Origin: Antedon mediterranea | Taxonomy: Eukaryota; Echinodermata; Crinoidea; Comatulida; Antedonidae | DNA length: 60,000 nt | NCBI RefSeq assembly: GCF_964355755.1 | Contig: NC_092672.1 | Location: 7,504,001-7,564,000, forward strand | Direction of reading: 5' to 3' | Part shown: piece after piece, positions 10,132-23,553 of the stretch | Layout of the letters: every line of letters starts with the position of its first letter | Numbering within the stretch: the first letter of the stretch is position 1 | Program-made: the position numbers and the translations under genes | The notes under the pieces: model-generated | The model's input: only the letters and a program-made list of their open reading frames with translations | Told to the model about the DNA's origin: nothing | Database searches by the model: none

Positions 10132-12281
10132 ATGCTTGATTGATCCATTGAAATTAAATGGAGTTAATTACTGGAATATCTATAATGATACTCCATTATT
10201 GTTCTCCTGCAACAGGTTTAAATGCCTCACTATCTTTAGGTTAAGAAGGTTTTATTTTTTATTAAGGGTTGGAGATGATCCTATAATTACAATAGAGACA
10301 ATTATTTCCATATTAAATGTATATTGTACATTTATAAGATATCAAATATGCCAAAAATGTCTTTGAATGAAATTTAAATTACAGTTTTTGTTCCAAACGA
10401 AATAACAAATACTATTAATACCAAAATCAATATTAAATAACCACATTGAACTAAAATACTATATTATAATAATTTATTATAAAGAAGTTTTTATATTATT
10501 GAAAAAAATCAAAATTTTATTTAAAATATTATTTTAACATAAGAAATAAGTAAATAATATTCAAGTTTGATGATTGGTGGTCCCGACCAATATATTGTTT
10601 TTACATATCTGAGTATTAAAGGAAATCGCATTCATTCACATTCAACATGTTTCAACACTAAAGTTTAAGTTCAAGGAACTGAGTAGACATTCTTGTACTA
10701 ATCTAAGCATTGTAAGCTGTTTAGGATTACTTTAAATGTTTGATTAGAACCTGCTATAGGTTGTACATCTTGTAAGACTCTCCAAATCCAAATCACCCTA
10801 TTCACTACCTTAACACCTTTGTTGTTTAACCATTCAGAACTTGACTGAGCACTATGTTCGTGATTGTAATTTAAGTGCGTGCTGAGAATCTTCATTTAAC
10901 GATCTGAAGCAAAGTACTTGACAAGTTTTGAAACGTATTAGAACTCCTTTCTACCGGTAATTAGTTACGTTAATCCGCCTATGTTAAACTAATTTGGTGG
11001 TCATTTTTATTCTTTACTGACTTTACCTTGAACTTATTGATGTAATATTGGTGCTTTATTGGTAGGTGCAGTTATTAAACTCTGGATTTAACCCACTGGT
11101 TAACCTAATTCACAACTTTATTACAATAGTAGAGACTTTTGTCTCATTTTCAATTAGGAAATACTATGTAATTGATGGAAGGTCAGAAAGAACTTTGCGG
11201 CTGTTGTCTTGATTTTTTTTCTTTGTTTACAGTTGATTTTACTTTTTCTTGTTTCATGCAATTTTGTCAATATAAACGTTGATTGATGGACTGGATATTT
11301 TTTATGTGTTAAACAATAGTTTCTTATAAAATGCTCTAAGCGTTTTATCATCTGGTGCATTATCAAATTGTGCTGGACAATTCATCTGAAGAAGTGGTAT
11401 GACTTGCATCATCTCAACTCTTTCATGCAGCTTATGATTGGCCGACACTAGCTTATGAGATGGATATAAATTAGTGTATGTTATTTGAAGGGAGGAAAAG
11501 CAATGATAAGAAAGATAAAACTTCCATTTATTAATGAACTATTCCATCAACCATGCCCTCACATGAGCACGCCCCAAACATACTACTGAATACCATTTGA
11601 TGATTTGTGTAATTTTCTATTTTTTTTTACTTAATAATATTAATAACATTTTTCAATTTGCAACAAGATTTACTAAAATGATAAATAGCAAGTTTAAACC
11701 CTTGTAATGTAATTTTTGTATGATTACATATTTTCAGGCCAACTCTTTTTTGATTTTATTATTTAGTCAGATGTGTTATTTACAGTCAGACTTATCTTAA
11801 ATTCTGAATCTTGACTTCTTTGGAATGTATAATAAAATTCCAATTTGAGATGCATTGTAGGACATAAATTTAATTTGATAGAGTATTGTATGCATTGTAG
11901 CACATAACTTTATTTAATTGCTTATGTTATCATTTTAAGATCAGGACTTTTATGAACTTCACCCTAGTTTGCTTTTTTTATATTTCTGAATATTGGATTA
12001 AGCTGTGTTGAGACACACAACTTGTTCAATAATATACACTAAGCTGATCGGAAAACATATCAGAGTTACATCCAGTTATACGTACTGGTGTGATTGGTTA
12101 CCTTTCTTATATGTCCATTTGTTACCTCTATCTGATGTAAACTCTGATGTGAGTTTCAGAGGTTCTGTAATAAAAGTTAAACAAGCTAAACTTGTAGATG
12201 ATAGACTGCAATTGAACTACAATAAAAGAAGAGCTCTGTACTGTAGATTGTATAGATTGCTACTGTAAAATGCAAAATAAC
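10132..12281. other. Intronic DNA, no gene seen
   Basis: Very AT-rich. A weak 40-bp duplication (ATGCATTGTAG-ACATAA) occurs at about 11850-11915. No exon, RNA gene or clear element. Confidence 0.5.
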
Positions 12282-12284
12282 TAT

Positions 12285-13171
12285 AGGCCTTTTCACACAG
12301 AACTTCGGCAATATTGCGGTAAGCAAGCCGGCGTTATTGCCGGTCTAAACCCATTCACACAGAAGGTAATATTACGGTAATTTTACCGTTTTCTGTGTGA
12401 AAGGCCACGGTGAAAAGGCGCAATATTTAAAGATTACTGTCTTCATAAAATAGAAGTCGCACTTTTTGAGAAAAAAAAATGGTGGGCACCTCGGCCGCCG
12501 CCGGTGACAAAACATGCCATGCGCGCACATGTTTGCTGATGTTGTTTTGTGTGTCCGTCGTTTAGTTTTATTGGTTGTTATTTACGATGCATAAAACCTA
12601 TATTTTTGCCCAACACCACACTCCGTGCTAATAACTGCCCGATCGTGATGGCCATTCTACAGAAACAAATAGACGCGAATTTAATTATCAGAAGCTGTTA
12701 TGAGCTAGCACCGGGAGCGCGCACCGGAGGATGTTCCTGCTAGAACTATGCTAACTAGGGCCTAGGCTTACGTACGTTACAGCAAGTTAAATAATCTTTG
12801 GACCAACATCTGTTATATTTTTATTATTATTGGCCGTATTCTTCCATTGTATTATTTACAAACTAACCTAAAAATATATATATATATGGATATAATCTAA
12901 TAATTTGGCCTAAAGTAATTGCCACGGTCTTTCTCAATCAAGGAAAATGTCCCGAATTTATTCTTGCTTCACTGCGTAAGCAGGCGTTATATCGTGGACT
13001 CTTTCACACAGATCAGGCTTACGACCGTGACGGTAATATTACCACAATTTTACTAGGTCCAGAGGCGGTCTAACGGAAGCCGGCATTAAGGGTTTTTACC
13101 CTTTCACACATAAGCCGGCGTTCGCGAATTACCGCAATATTACCGTCTTACAGCTCTGTGTGAAAGGGGCT
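12285..13171. mobile_element. TIR element with CACACAG-type ends and TAT target duplication
   Basis: Left end AGGCCTTTTCACACAGA and right end TCTGTGTGAAAGGGGCT are inverted copies, followed on both sides by further inverted motifs (CAATATTGCGGTAA, GGTAATATTACGG). TAT flanks the element at 12282-12284 and 13172-13174. Inside, extra copies of 'ttcacacag' and 'ctgtgtgaaa' at about 12354-12402 and 13000-13125 make each terminus a compound hairpin. No transposase frame; non-autonomous. Confidence 0.75.
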
Positions 13172-13891
13172 TATGTGTAGTAGTATTTATACATCAGGTA
13201 AAAATTTACCGATCATCTTACATACAGTACAGGAAATTCCTGCCGTTTAAATATAGGAAACATTTCACAACTTCCTGGTATCATTTTACTTTAAAATGTT
13301 TAAATTTATGAGAAAGAAACACTTTTTAAGTAGTTTTAAAAGAGAAGTCAGGTAAAGTATCAAGTACAGCAGTAAATTATTTTGATAAATAGTTTGTCAA
13401 ATTATAAAAGTGAAACAAGTCCTCAATTATTTTTCAATTTCATTTTATATCAAACATTAATACCTTCAACATTTTTTTTTGGATAAATGTTTTATGTTTT
13501 ACATGTTTCAACCAAAAATTACATTTTTAAAATTCCGGTATTGTATTGGATTGGAACAAGATTTATGAAACAGGTCTACTATAGTATAATATAATTATGA
13601 CAACTAAGCTATTTTTTTGCAATATATATAATGTCGATTTATTATATTTATTTTTTTCAAATGTTCTTTGTATAATAAAAATCCTTATCAGTCTCAATTT
13701 GTATTTTTATAATTCATCATATTATCTTTTAATGTAAATCTCTTTTCTGACAATTTCCTTTTTATCATGGACCTTCCTTGGTTATCCTATCCAATCTTGT
13801 GGAATGCTCATTCAGAATGGTATGTGATGGGATAATTAAAACCAGGCTGATTCCTTAGCTATTCAAACAAGTATTTACTGTAAAGTCATTA

Positions 13892-13955
13892 CATGACACA
13901 AAGTGACAAATGGAGTGACATCACATGACACAAGGTGACAAATGGAGTGACATCT
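13892..13955. repeat. Two tandem copies of a 32-bp unit
   Basis: CATGACACAAAGTGACAAAT and the rest of the unit repeat directly with one substitution. Confidence 0.75.
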
Positions 13956-14006
13956 GCTAGGAAGTATGACAGATTACTATAATAATTTTCACACCATTTT
14001 GTCTTA

Positions 14007-15617
14007 GGGTCTGTTTCTGCTGCATAACGCAATTTAACCGGTTATTTTAAAATAGATTAAAAATAGATAACAATAACAAGACCGCGTTTCTGCTCAATTT
14101 GTGCTCCGAAATAACCGGTTAAATCTATGGGTGGTCGTCGAGCAAAACGTCATCATTACCCAAAATGCAATACACTCAGACGGAAGTAGTAAGTTGGCTG
14201 TTTGTTTACATCGACGTCGTCAATACACACGTGTGTATATCGCCGAACATCTCAAACATGTTAAAATAATAAAATGTTGTCTACAGGTCTACAAGTTTTG
14301 TTTTTTGTAAAGCCTACTTACTGATCGCTAATATAATTAATTCTCATGGCGCCTTCAATAACATGGGGAGGGTCGTGCAGCGCCCGATCGCCTAGGATAA
14401 TTTTTATCTAGCCTAAAATTCCTCAACAAAGGCGATGATGATACATACGGCCCTTCCCACGTGAACGACTGTTGTCTTTCGCGAGCGCGGTCCTACAAAA
14501 AACCAAACGGAAACAAAAACGAGACTTAGAATGTTGCAATACCTACCAAACGAGAGTAGATAATTGTTAATTAATTAATAGCAAAAATCGTCCGAATTTA
14601 TGTTAAAAACGACGAGTTTAGCCACAAAAACTTAAATCAAACGAGAGTATCCAAGTCATAGAATATCGCACGCACATAGTGCCTTTAATAGAATAGTGAG
14701 TAAACATTGTTTCGTATATTTATGTACTAACATAAATAATAACACATTTCTATGCTTAATAAAATCATATTTAATATATTATCAAAGGCTCTCATAACCT
14801 ATGTTTTCGGTCGATGTGATGTTTTTCTAAAAAAATTATATAAAACGATCAAATTAAGATTGTTCATTGTTCTCCTATTAAAGGCACTAAGCGCGTGCCA
14901 TAAATACGCTCGTTTGGATTAAGTTTTTGTTGCTAAATTCATCGTTTATAACATAAATTCGGATGATTTTTGCTATAAAATTTGGGTTTTCATAATTAAT
15001 TAACCATTATCTACTATCGTTTGGTAGGTATTTGCAACATTCTGAGTCCCTTTTGTTTCCGTTTTGGTGTTAATATAGGACCATCCATACCCTTCGCGAG
15101 CGTGTACTAACGCCTCATATTGCTTAGCTTGGGTAGTCCCCGGAACTCCACCCCAAATTCCTCTTTTACTTTCGCAAAAATGCTCTTATTTATTATCTGT
15201 GATTCTTTTCTATTGCCTGCCATCCTTCCCCGTACTTTCTCTCCCCCCACAACTGAATAACATATCTTGTGATTTCATTCATCCACATACATGTTCACTT
15301 CTTCGTTCGACTGTCAAAACCACGAGGAAAACACACACCGTATGCGACGGTATCTGACCCGGGGTCACAACTGTCAATCAAATAACCGTTATTTCGTGTT
15401 GCAGCTAAGAATTGCTCAGCGATAACCGGTTAAACGGCGTTCTAACACCGATTTAAATTGGTGTTTTTAACCGGTTATTTTGCGCTGCCTTTTAACCGGT
15501 TACCACAAATGTGTCCTGTTTCTGCTGCCAAGAAAATGGAGTTAATTTATTCACACCGATTTTAATTTATTCACACCGATTTTAACCGGTTATTTTTTAT
15601 GCAGCAGAAACAGGCCC
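14007..15617. mobile_element. PIF/Harbinger-like non-autonomous element
   Basis: Ends are inverted: GGGTCTGTTTCTGCTGCATA at the left, and TATGCAGCAGAAACAGGCCC at the right. TTA flanks both sides (14004-14006, 15618-15620). A 3-bp TTA/TAA duplication and GGGCCTGTTTC-type ends are what PIF/Harbinger elements show. Subterminal AACCGGTTATTT motifs recur in both orientations near each end (14035-14115, 15420-15600). No transposase is encoded. A separate fold-back unit is nested inside at 14478-15102. Confidence 0.82.
14478..15102. repeat. Fold-back unit nested in the Harbinger-like element
   Basis: The left arm (about 14478-14700) and right arm (about 14870-15102) are inverted copies. Matching markers are CGCGAGCGCGGTCCTA against TAGGACC...CTTCGCGAGCG, ACCAAACGGAAACAAAA against its complement near 15050, and GTGCCTTTAATAG against CTATTAAAGGCAC. 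The arms are more diverged than those of the 2.6 kb fold-back. Confidence 0.7.
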
Positions 15618-15620
15618 TTA

Positions 15621-17085
15621 ATGTAATTTTGTGTAAAAAATGTTAAACATTTATCATTTAAGTACATTTCTTGAGACTGTTCTTACTTGTTTAAGTTGTA
15701 AACAACGCCTTGCAACGCAAAGTAAAGTTAGTAGCATCTTGGCCATGTGACCGAGCTGAACACAACATTTCATTTTGAGTATGTTAACATTTCTTTTGCC
15801 GATGACCACTTGGAGGACATTCGTATATTTTAAAATTTAATTTATAAATGCCTTTATGCAACAGAAGTCGGCCTCCTTTATACTCCTACATGTTTTAAGT
15901 ATTTTAATTTTTATATAAAATAAAGTCACACCTCAAAATATTAATCCTTCAAAAAATGTAGCTTTTATACTTTATTTGATTTACTGCAAAAGGTTTAAAA
16001 CTTGTCTTAAATTAAACTTGTTGATACCTGATATTATTTCCTACATGATTTTGATAAATTTGAACAATTGACAGTTTTGAATTACTTTTCAGTATTAACT
16101 TGGCAGTTTCATACCTGTCAATTTTATATTTTGATTCACATAACCTTATATGCCTGCCTGGTTTCCGAGCCCATGGTACTGTAGTTTATAAGTGTACTTC
16201 TTGTTTTAGCATTTTCTGTCTTTTAGCATAGTAAATAAACTAATTGTATACTTTTCACAAATATTATAAAGCTGTATGGAATGGAACTTATAGGTTTAGC
16301 TAGAAGCTATTCAATTGTCATGGTTGAGTAAATGAGTAAATCAGTTGTCTGTTAGGGACAGTTTTTAAAAGTTTGTCTTTAACTTGTGGATTTTGATTAA
16401 TATACATGACTTGGTAAGAATAAAGCTTTCTTTTATTTGACCTGATATGTTATTATAATAGATTGAAGTAGGAATATTCATGATTTGTAAAGTTTTTATT
16501 TACTCTTTTTATTTTTAATAGTGGTACAGTATTTCCTATATTTTTCTCTGAACCTTTTTGTAGTGTTATGGCATAATGAAGTATGATCACAGTATGATTA
16601 TGATAAAATAAAATAATTTTTATCTTGATAAACCAACAATAGCCAGTGATCTTCCCAGATGGAAGAGCTATAGGTAGATAAAAGTTCCTTGAACATCCTT
16701 TTATAACAGTGGACTAACCCACCAATGTCTCCCTCATGTGGGCATTCCCCAAAGTACGACTGTCATTATAATTGATGTTGCTAGTTAATATCACTAATAT
16801 TTTGTTTAATGTCTTTAATGAAATGATTTGTTTATAACTTAGTGACCATCATTTGGTCAATCCTAAGGTCATGGTCATTTATAGTCTTGACTGAACTTCA
16901 TTGACTGGACTTAAAATTGAACTTTAGATAACTAGCATTCACATCTGGGTGTACTTACATCAGAGACAACAATAAAGGAAGCAATATTGTAGGACATGGG
17001 CAAAGATATTTCCTACTGGTCTGTCACTGACCTTAGCAAATCAGTACTACTGAATTTTGAGGGAAATTGTGAAAAAGTGGAGCTG
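15621..17085. other. Intronic DNA, no gene seen
   Basis: AT-rich, no exon-like open frame with matching splice sites, no element boundaries recognised. Confidence 0.5.
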
Positions 17086-17086
17086 T

Positions 17087-17190
17087 ACTTTAGCTTGGTG
17101 GTTAAGATGCTTGACTTCCAATCCCAAGGCCAGTGACCATATTCACCATTCACACATAGGCTATGGGAAAAACTTATACTTTAAAATTAA
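17087..17190 (+). mobile_element. tRNA-derived SINE head, degenerate
   Basis: TTAGCTTGGTGGTTAAGATG at 17091 onward is an excellent pol III box A with tRNA-like D-arm. The following sequence (CTTGACTTCCAATCCCAAGG) resembles a decayed anticodon arm. Box B is not convincing, so this is a relic and not a tRNA gene. A related head occurs on the minus strand near 56480. Confidence 0.45.
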
Positions 17191-18379
17191 AAAAATCTCC
17201 TATCGAAGTGAATACAATTTACGATAATTAAGGGAAATACTCCTTAATTAAATATTCCTTATTAATAATCAAAAAGAAGAGAACAAGGAAGGGAAGGAGG
17301 AAAATTGTAGGAGGATATTGCAGATAACGTTAAGGAACACAAAGGGCCACAGTTAGTGGAGTAAGGTTAAAAAAAACAAGAAAACATTTGAAAATAATTC
17401 AAATTTGGGTATTATTATACAGTATGTATCAAAACTACAACAACAGAGTTAATGGTGTCTGGCTTTATAGAATAGAGGAAATAGTAGTTGAATGGGTTAT
17501 ATTACAGTATGAATATTATTTTACAATAGAGTTATGAATTTTTACACATTTCTGTGTGGTGTCTGGATGAAAACGTACAAGTGGTTATAATCTGCCTAAG
17601 GGCTTAATTTAGCTAGGCACTGTAGCTATCAAACCATATTAAGCCCATAGTCTAAATGAACTTGCATTGACCTTGTAGGGTACTCTCTAGAAAAGAGAAT
17701 GGTACTTTACAGCTTTGCATAGGCTCATTATTAGAATTAAAACCATAAAAACATTGTGGGTTAAATAGTTCCAAGTTTGTAGGAAGATATCCACTCTAGT
17801 ATTAGCGAATGTTATCGCTTAAGTAAATGAAAAAAAAAATGTTTATCGTTCAGAGCCAAAGTGACTAGCCATCTTGTGAATTGAAAAGGATACAAGCCAG
17901 TAGGCATGGAAATATGAATATAAGCTAGTAAACACACACAAACAAAAGGTGAAAAGACCCAAACATGCATTGTTGACTTAAAACACAACGTTAAATCTAC
18001 ATGCACACAACTTTAACATGATAACAGTTTAAAACCCTTTAGCAAATCCATTTGTGATTTAATACCGATGAATAATTAGTTTGATCGGCCGGAAACATTT
18101 AATTATACATGAAAACAGAACTTCCTGGAGAATGTGAGATTGGAGTCTGCAAGAAAATCCACAAGATTAGACTTTTAAATAAACACAATTAAACAACATC
18201 TGCTGTTAAGAAAAAAATAGTAAAATTGTTAAAAAAATTAGGAAAATAACACTGTTGAAAGTGCAAGTTTAAACAGTTTCAAGTTCCATAGAATAATTGG
18301 TCATGTGTTTGCCCTACTGTTACCTAATTGTCATTTTTGTGTTATAGTAAGTACATTTAGTAGTTCGAGAATATTTTTC

Positions 18380-18500
18380 TCAGGTGAGACTCGAACCCAA
18401 ATCAATAGCCTAGCATTCATACTTAAAACACAAGCTTTCACTGATGTTTAGAGTTATTTGAGCCTAAGGAAGTATAGTCGTTGGTTCGAGTCCCACCCAA
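18380..18500. mobile_element. Two opposed tRNA-like box B motifs, probable SINE relics
   Basis: On the minus strand, GGTTCGAGTCTCACC lies at about 18383-18398; on the plus strand, GGTTCGAGTCCCACC lies at about 18483-18497. Neither has a clean box A or acceptor pairing, so two inverted SINE fragments are more likely than tRNA genes. Confidence 0.35.
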
Positions 18501-18509
18501 GAAACGCGA

Positions 18510-21500
18510 AATTTACTCATGGCTTGGCAAATAAAATTATGTCAGAGTAGGGAAAACATACCTTTCACAAAATCTAGAAAAAATGTATTATTTATTGCTT
18601 GTTTTGGTGTCCTAATGTCTACCTTAAAAGGTTTTCAATTATTAGTTTGCTAGAGATCTGATCTCGGAAGATTAGCAACACTATTATTGGCTTTACCTGT
18701 AGAGATGCAACAAAGCAAACTAATATTCAATTGATATGTATTTGTTTCCATGCATTTCACACGTTTATTCAAACTAGTTAAAAAACATGCCATCAGAGTC
18801 CTACCCACTGAATAAATCATTTCTCATACCATTGTACTTCAACTTGTTTATCACCATTAACAATAAAGGACTGGTAGAGCAGAACCTTTTAATAGAAATT
18901 TACTACCCTTGTCAAGTTTGTGGAGGATGTATTGAAAGTTTTAATATAAAGCTGTTTTTGTTTATAAAATACAACAGTACAACTACTGTTATATAATTAT
19001 TTTCTATGATTGCATTTAAATTAATTTAAGTTGCAATAAAAGTACTCATTTTAAGTAAACTCATTACACTGTAGTACAAGGTTTTTCTTGTCACCTCTCT
19101 TGATTGTATACCATTACTAACAAGAAAGTTATTTTTAGAAAGTAACAAATTCGAATTTTTGTAAAATAAAAAATTCAATCATATCGGAAATACTGCTACA
19201 CAGATTTGTTTTCACTGTTAAATAAAAAAAAATTAACCAAATTTGTGTACACTTAAGTAACCATATAAATAAGGTACTTTTTTAGTATTTTTGACAATAA
19301 GTTAATTAATTTTAAGGTGTGGTAACTATTCAAATCATTAGAGCTCTACCTGACCTGTTCAAGAGATATAAAACTAGATATCTTATTTGATAAGAGAGTA
19401 GATATACCGGTTGATACCAAAGAGAGATGGACTGAATAGATAACATACCTACTGTTTAAATACCTACACTCTTGACCAATGTTCAGCTTTCCTTTGAATG
19501 CTAATTAAAGACCATTAAGTTCATCACACGATGTTAGTTAAGATAAAATGAAGGACAACAAAAGGAATGGAGTAAAAGCAACAAAGGCACCAAAATAGTA
19601 TTGAACAAATAATTAGATTAAATTAAACAAAGAAAACTAAAAATGGAAAAAAAAATTGGATAATTGTAATACTGTATCTGAAGACAAAAAATGTAGAAGA
19701 AGATGGTAGGTTCCTTATTTCTTAATGTAATTGTTTTTTTCTCTCAAATAAATCACTTTTCTGTGATGTAGGAGGCCTGACTACTACTGTGAGAGAGATT
19801 ACCATCATGACCAACAAATGGTCAAATCCCTTGTTTTTATTATAAAGTTATTGTAATAATAATTGTATAGTTTTTGCTATCGATTCATGCAGACATTATA
19901 TTGAATGTTCTTTATCACATTTTTTTATTTGCCAATTTTTTTCATAATTGCCCCCCCCCCCCATCCTTGATTCCGCCTCCTTCTCTCCTTTCCTTTTTTC
20001 CATAACACAATCAATCATCGTTGTTGTGCCAGTGTTGGAGGAATTGGCAAAATGTATTAATCCAGGATGAGTTGTGTTACCTGGTGTGCTAATGTGTACC
20101 AGATTGTATTTAATCTTATGACTTTAACATGTGATGCTTCATTGTCATTTTTCACATGCCTCACTTCAGATGAATGTCATCCCATGTGAAGGCATGTCTG
20201 CTAAATATATCATAGTTTATGTTTCATAGTTTATGCTGTTGTCTAGTTAAATGCATTTCGGTATTAAAAATCAATTGCTGATCTATGTATTTAATACTAA
20301 TTGTAATTAGATTAAATCAAATATAGAGGTTTTGTTTGTACCATTGAGTCACAGAGAAAAAGCAATTACTGTACCTACTGGAATAAAATATTTCTATTAT
20401 AGCAATCTCTCCAGAACTATTAAACTCTAATACCATACTACTATACAAACTACCATACATTAATATGCCCCCACCACTACTTGTTGACATTTGGTAACTT
20501 GATTTTAAAACACAACAAGGGAGCAGTTAAGTTGTATCCAGTAGTTTATGGAATTTCTAAAATCAAGGTCACGTTAAATTCATAAATTTACAATTACAGT
20601 ACAACATTGCTATTGATGCAAACTAGGTTTCCAAAATATGGAAATCAGGTCACTTTATACTTGGCAACAAAGTGTATATACAATACAAGGTTATGGTAGA
20701 CAAGCAGGGGAGTGAAGGGATATTGTAAGAAAGTTGTGAAAGGGTGAAAACCAGTGCTTTAGGCCAATGCATTGGCACAGTGTGGGGATGTATGCTTTCT
20801 GAAAATGTATCAATATTGAAACATTTAGTTAATGTTTAACTCATTTGAATGGCCTTTAAAATGTTAAAAAACACATTTTTATAATTTATTTTTGGATTAA
20901 CAAAATTTAAAAATGAAACCAACTACAGTATTCTCTAAGAAAACCATAGATATTTCTAAAAGCCTTTGCATTTTGTATGCCAAATAAAAAAAAGTTGCTT
21001 CAGTTTCAATGAGCTTCCGGAACAAGAAATGCCTTTGCCAATTATAGATAAACCGACTTATAATGATGTGAGATAAAATTACAGCGAAAAAGTAAAGGGA
21101 TATTAAGCACTTTAACATCCTTTAGTCCTAAAGCTTAACCTATGACAGTAAAGGTCTTAAAATTATAACATAGCTTTCTTAGGTTTGGAATTTGTCTCCT
21201 TTGATTACAAGAAAAGTAATTTGTGTCCATACCTGAGATTTGAAAAAAAGAAATAGTATTTATGATATTTGAATATAGGAACATTATTAATTATTATTAT
21301 AATGATACATAATGTTTCTAGTATGTGTGAACTATTACTAGAAACAAGAAAGTAGAATGTAAATGTTTGGCAACACATAACAATTCATGGATGTTGATAG
21401 TATACCATTTTTTAAATAGTGTGTATTTGATTGGTCACTTAGACACCTCGCTGTGATCTACTCCCCATGCTTGTATATAAATAGTGAGGAACTAGATCTA

Positions 21501-22955
21501 CTGATTATCTGCTGAAACCATCCCAGTTAATGCCCAATATTACAAAAAATTAGAAGTAGAAATCAGGCAATAAAAAAAATTTGAAAAAGGCTAAAAATTG
21601 CCTACTAGCTTTGGGGCCGCTTAGGGTCCCTATACAAGAAGCCCTACGTTACATGATTCACTGTACTACTACAGGTAAAACTTAATGAATGTTTTCAATT
21701 CCTGTATGTATTATATGTATATTATATATAATATAGAATATTTATTTTCATTTCCAAAGGTTATCATTACAACAACCATTTCACATGTTCGCTAGATTAA
21801 GTACTGTATAATGTTTCGTTTCCTATTTCCATAATCGTGAGAATGTATCATTAGCTACTGTACAAGTTTACTTTAGTTTTAACTTTAGATGATGACCGCT
21901 TGATTAGCCTGACAGGAAGTTATCTTAGGTGGTTTATTACCATCTAAAATCAGATAAAAACAATCCCAGAATTGTTCTTATTTAATCTGTTACAATCTTT
22001 GAAACGGAGAGGAAGTCGTTGTCTGTAACTAGGTATCTAGGTAATAGCATAAATAACTATTTTTATAGTATTGTATCACTATCAGTATTTAAAGTTTCTG
22101 TACAGATATGTTTATCCCCCTGAAAAAATAATTTGTAAACAATTTTTTGTTGAATAGACTATTTTAATGTAACATATAACAGTTATTCACTTTGACCAAA
22201 TATTGGATTGAAAAAAAACTATTTACCTGATAAAGCCGAAATTTAAAGATAAACATAGTCAACCATAAGCCCATTTTCTGGACGTCATGGGTTGTTGGTT
22301 GAATAACTGTCTAAGTTGTCTTTTTATGTATTGTTTTCTTGTTTTTTTTTTTTGGAAAAGGTGTAAACAAAACAACACCTATATTGGATGTTTAATGCAG
22401 GAAATTTTAAAGAAAAAACAATTAAATGCTGTTAGCGGTTGCAAAGAGAATGACGGAATTGGTTGGAATATTATCTCGTTAAAATAAGACATTATTTAAT
22501 TAATAACTTAAGCTGTAGGAGGAGTGAATTGAAAGTTTAGGAAATTTTGAATTTCAGATGGAAGTTGACTCATTTGTAAAATGGAAGGTCAAATGTATCA
22601 TTCACAAAGTTGTTAATCTCTTGAATAATCCATTTAGGATCTATGAATAATGTTATGCAATAATGAAGAGTCACACCATGGTATGTAATCATGTAATACA
22701 TAGTGAACCATTGTTTTTAGGACTAAAAAGGAAATGGATGAAAAGTCCTAATAATGAATGGAATGCTGTATACCATAGGCTCATAATGCGCATATGTATC
22801 TTATATATAAATTGCCACCTCCTTCGTCCTGAAACAAAAGCTCTCTATTATGTCAGCATTGATACTTTAGACCCTGCTTCTAATATGAGCTCATTGATAG
22901 CATTTTGGGTGCCAGTAATGATTAAATTTTAATATTGAAATGACCCAATTTTTGA
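18510..22955. other. Intronic DNA, no gene seen
   Basis: AT-rich. A C homopolymer lies at about 19951-19962. Short open frames have no domain, signal peptide plus splice structure, or repeat support. Confidence 0.5.
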
Positions 22956-22960
22956 CCTGT

Positions 22961-22980
22961 TATACAGCAGAAACAGGCCC
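22961..22980. mobile_element. Solo end of the Harbinger-like family
   Basis: TATACAGCAGAAACAGGCCC followed by TTA matches the right terminus and target site at 15598-15620. No partner end was found nearby, so this is a truncated copy. Confidence 0.5.
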
Positions 22981-23239
22981 TTACTCGTATGCCTGAAATA
23001 AATTTACAACATGTAATATTTGTTGTATGGGCGTGTTGGCCCACTTGAAGATGTGGCGCACAAACTATACCACTATCCTAGAAGGGTGTTTTTTATAATT
23101 ATTATTTTTCGATTATGTTCTCCCCTCGAACAAAGAGTTGGTTTATCCAGGAAGTTCAAAATCACCTTTGGTTTTTTTAGTACTACATTGTAGCCTAAAA
23201 TAAAATGAGCTTATGGCCTTTTTACCTAACTTGCTGTGT

Positions 23240-23553
23240 CAGAGCATGTTAGACTATCAAGCAGTTGATGAGCAGAGAGGGGAGTGATGAACAGTGGTTC
23301 GTAAAGCATTGGGGCAAGACAAAAATTAAGAATCAAAACCAGTCAGAGCATGTTAGACTATCAAGCAGTTGATGAGCAGAGAAGGGAGTGATGCACAGTG
23401 GTTCGTAAAGCATTGGGGCAAGACAAAAATTAAGAATCAGAACCAGTCAGAGGATGTTAGACTATCAAGCAGTTGATGAGCAGAGAGGGGAGTGATGAAC
23501 AGTGGTTCGTAAAGCATTGGGGCAATAAAGACAAAAATTAAGAATCAAAACCA
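23240..23553. repeat. Tandem repeat, 104-bp unit, three copies
   Basis: Copies start at 23240, 23344 and 23448 with CAGAG(C/G)ATGTTAGACTATC and include GTTCGTAAAGCATTGGGGCA. Near-identical, hence recent. Confidence 0.9.

Noticed and set aside
18383-18497. Possible tRNA gene pair around GGTTCGAGTC motifs
   Set aside because: No complete cloverleaf or box A at the right distance in either orientation; treated as SINE relics.
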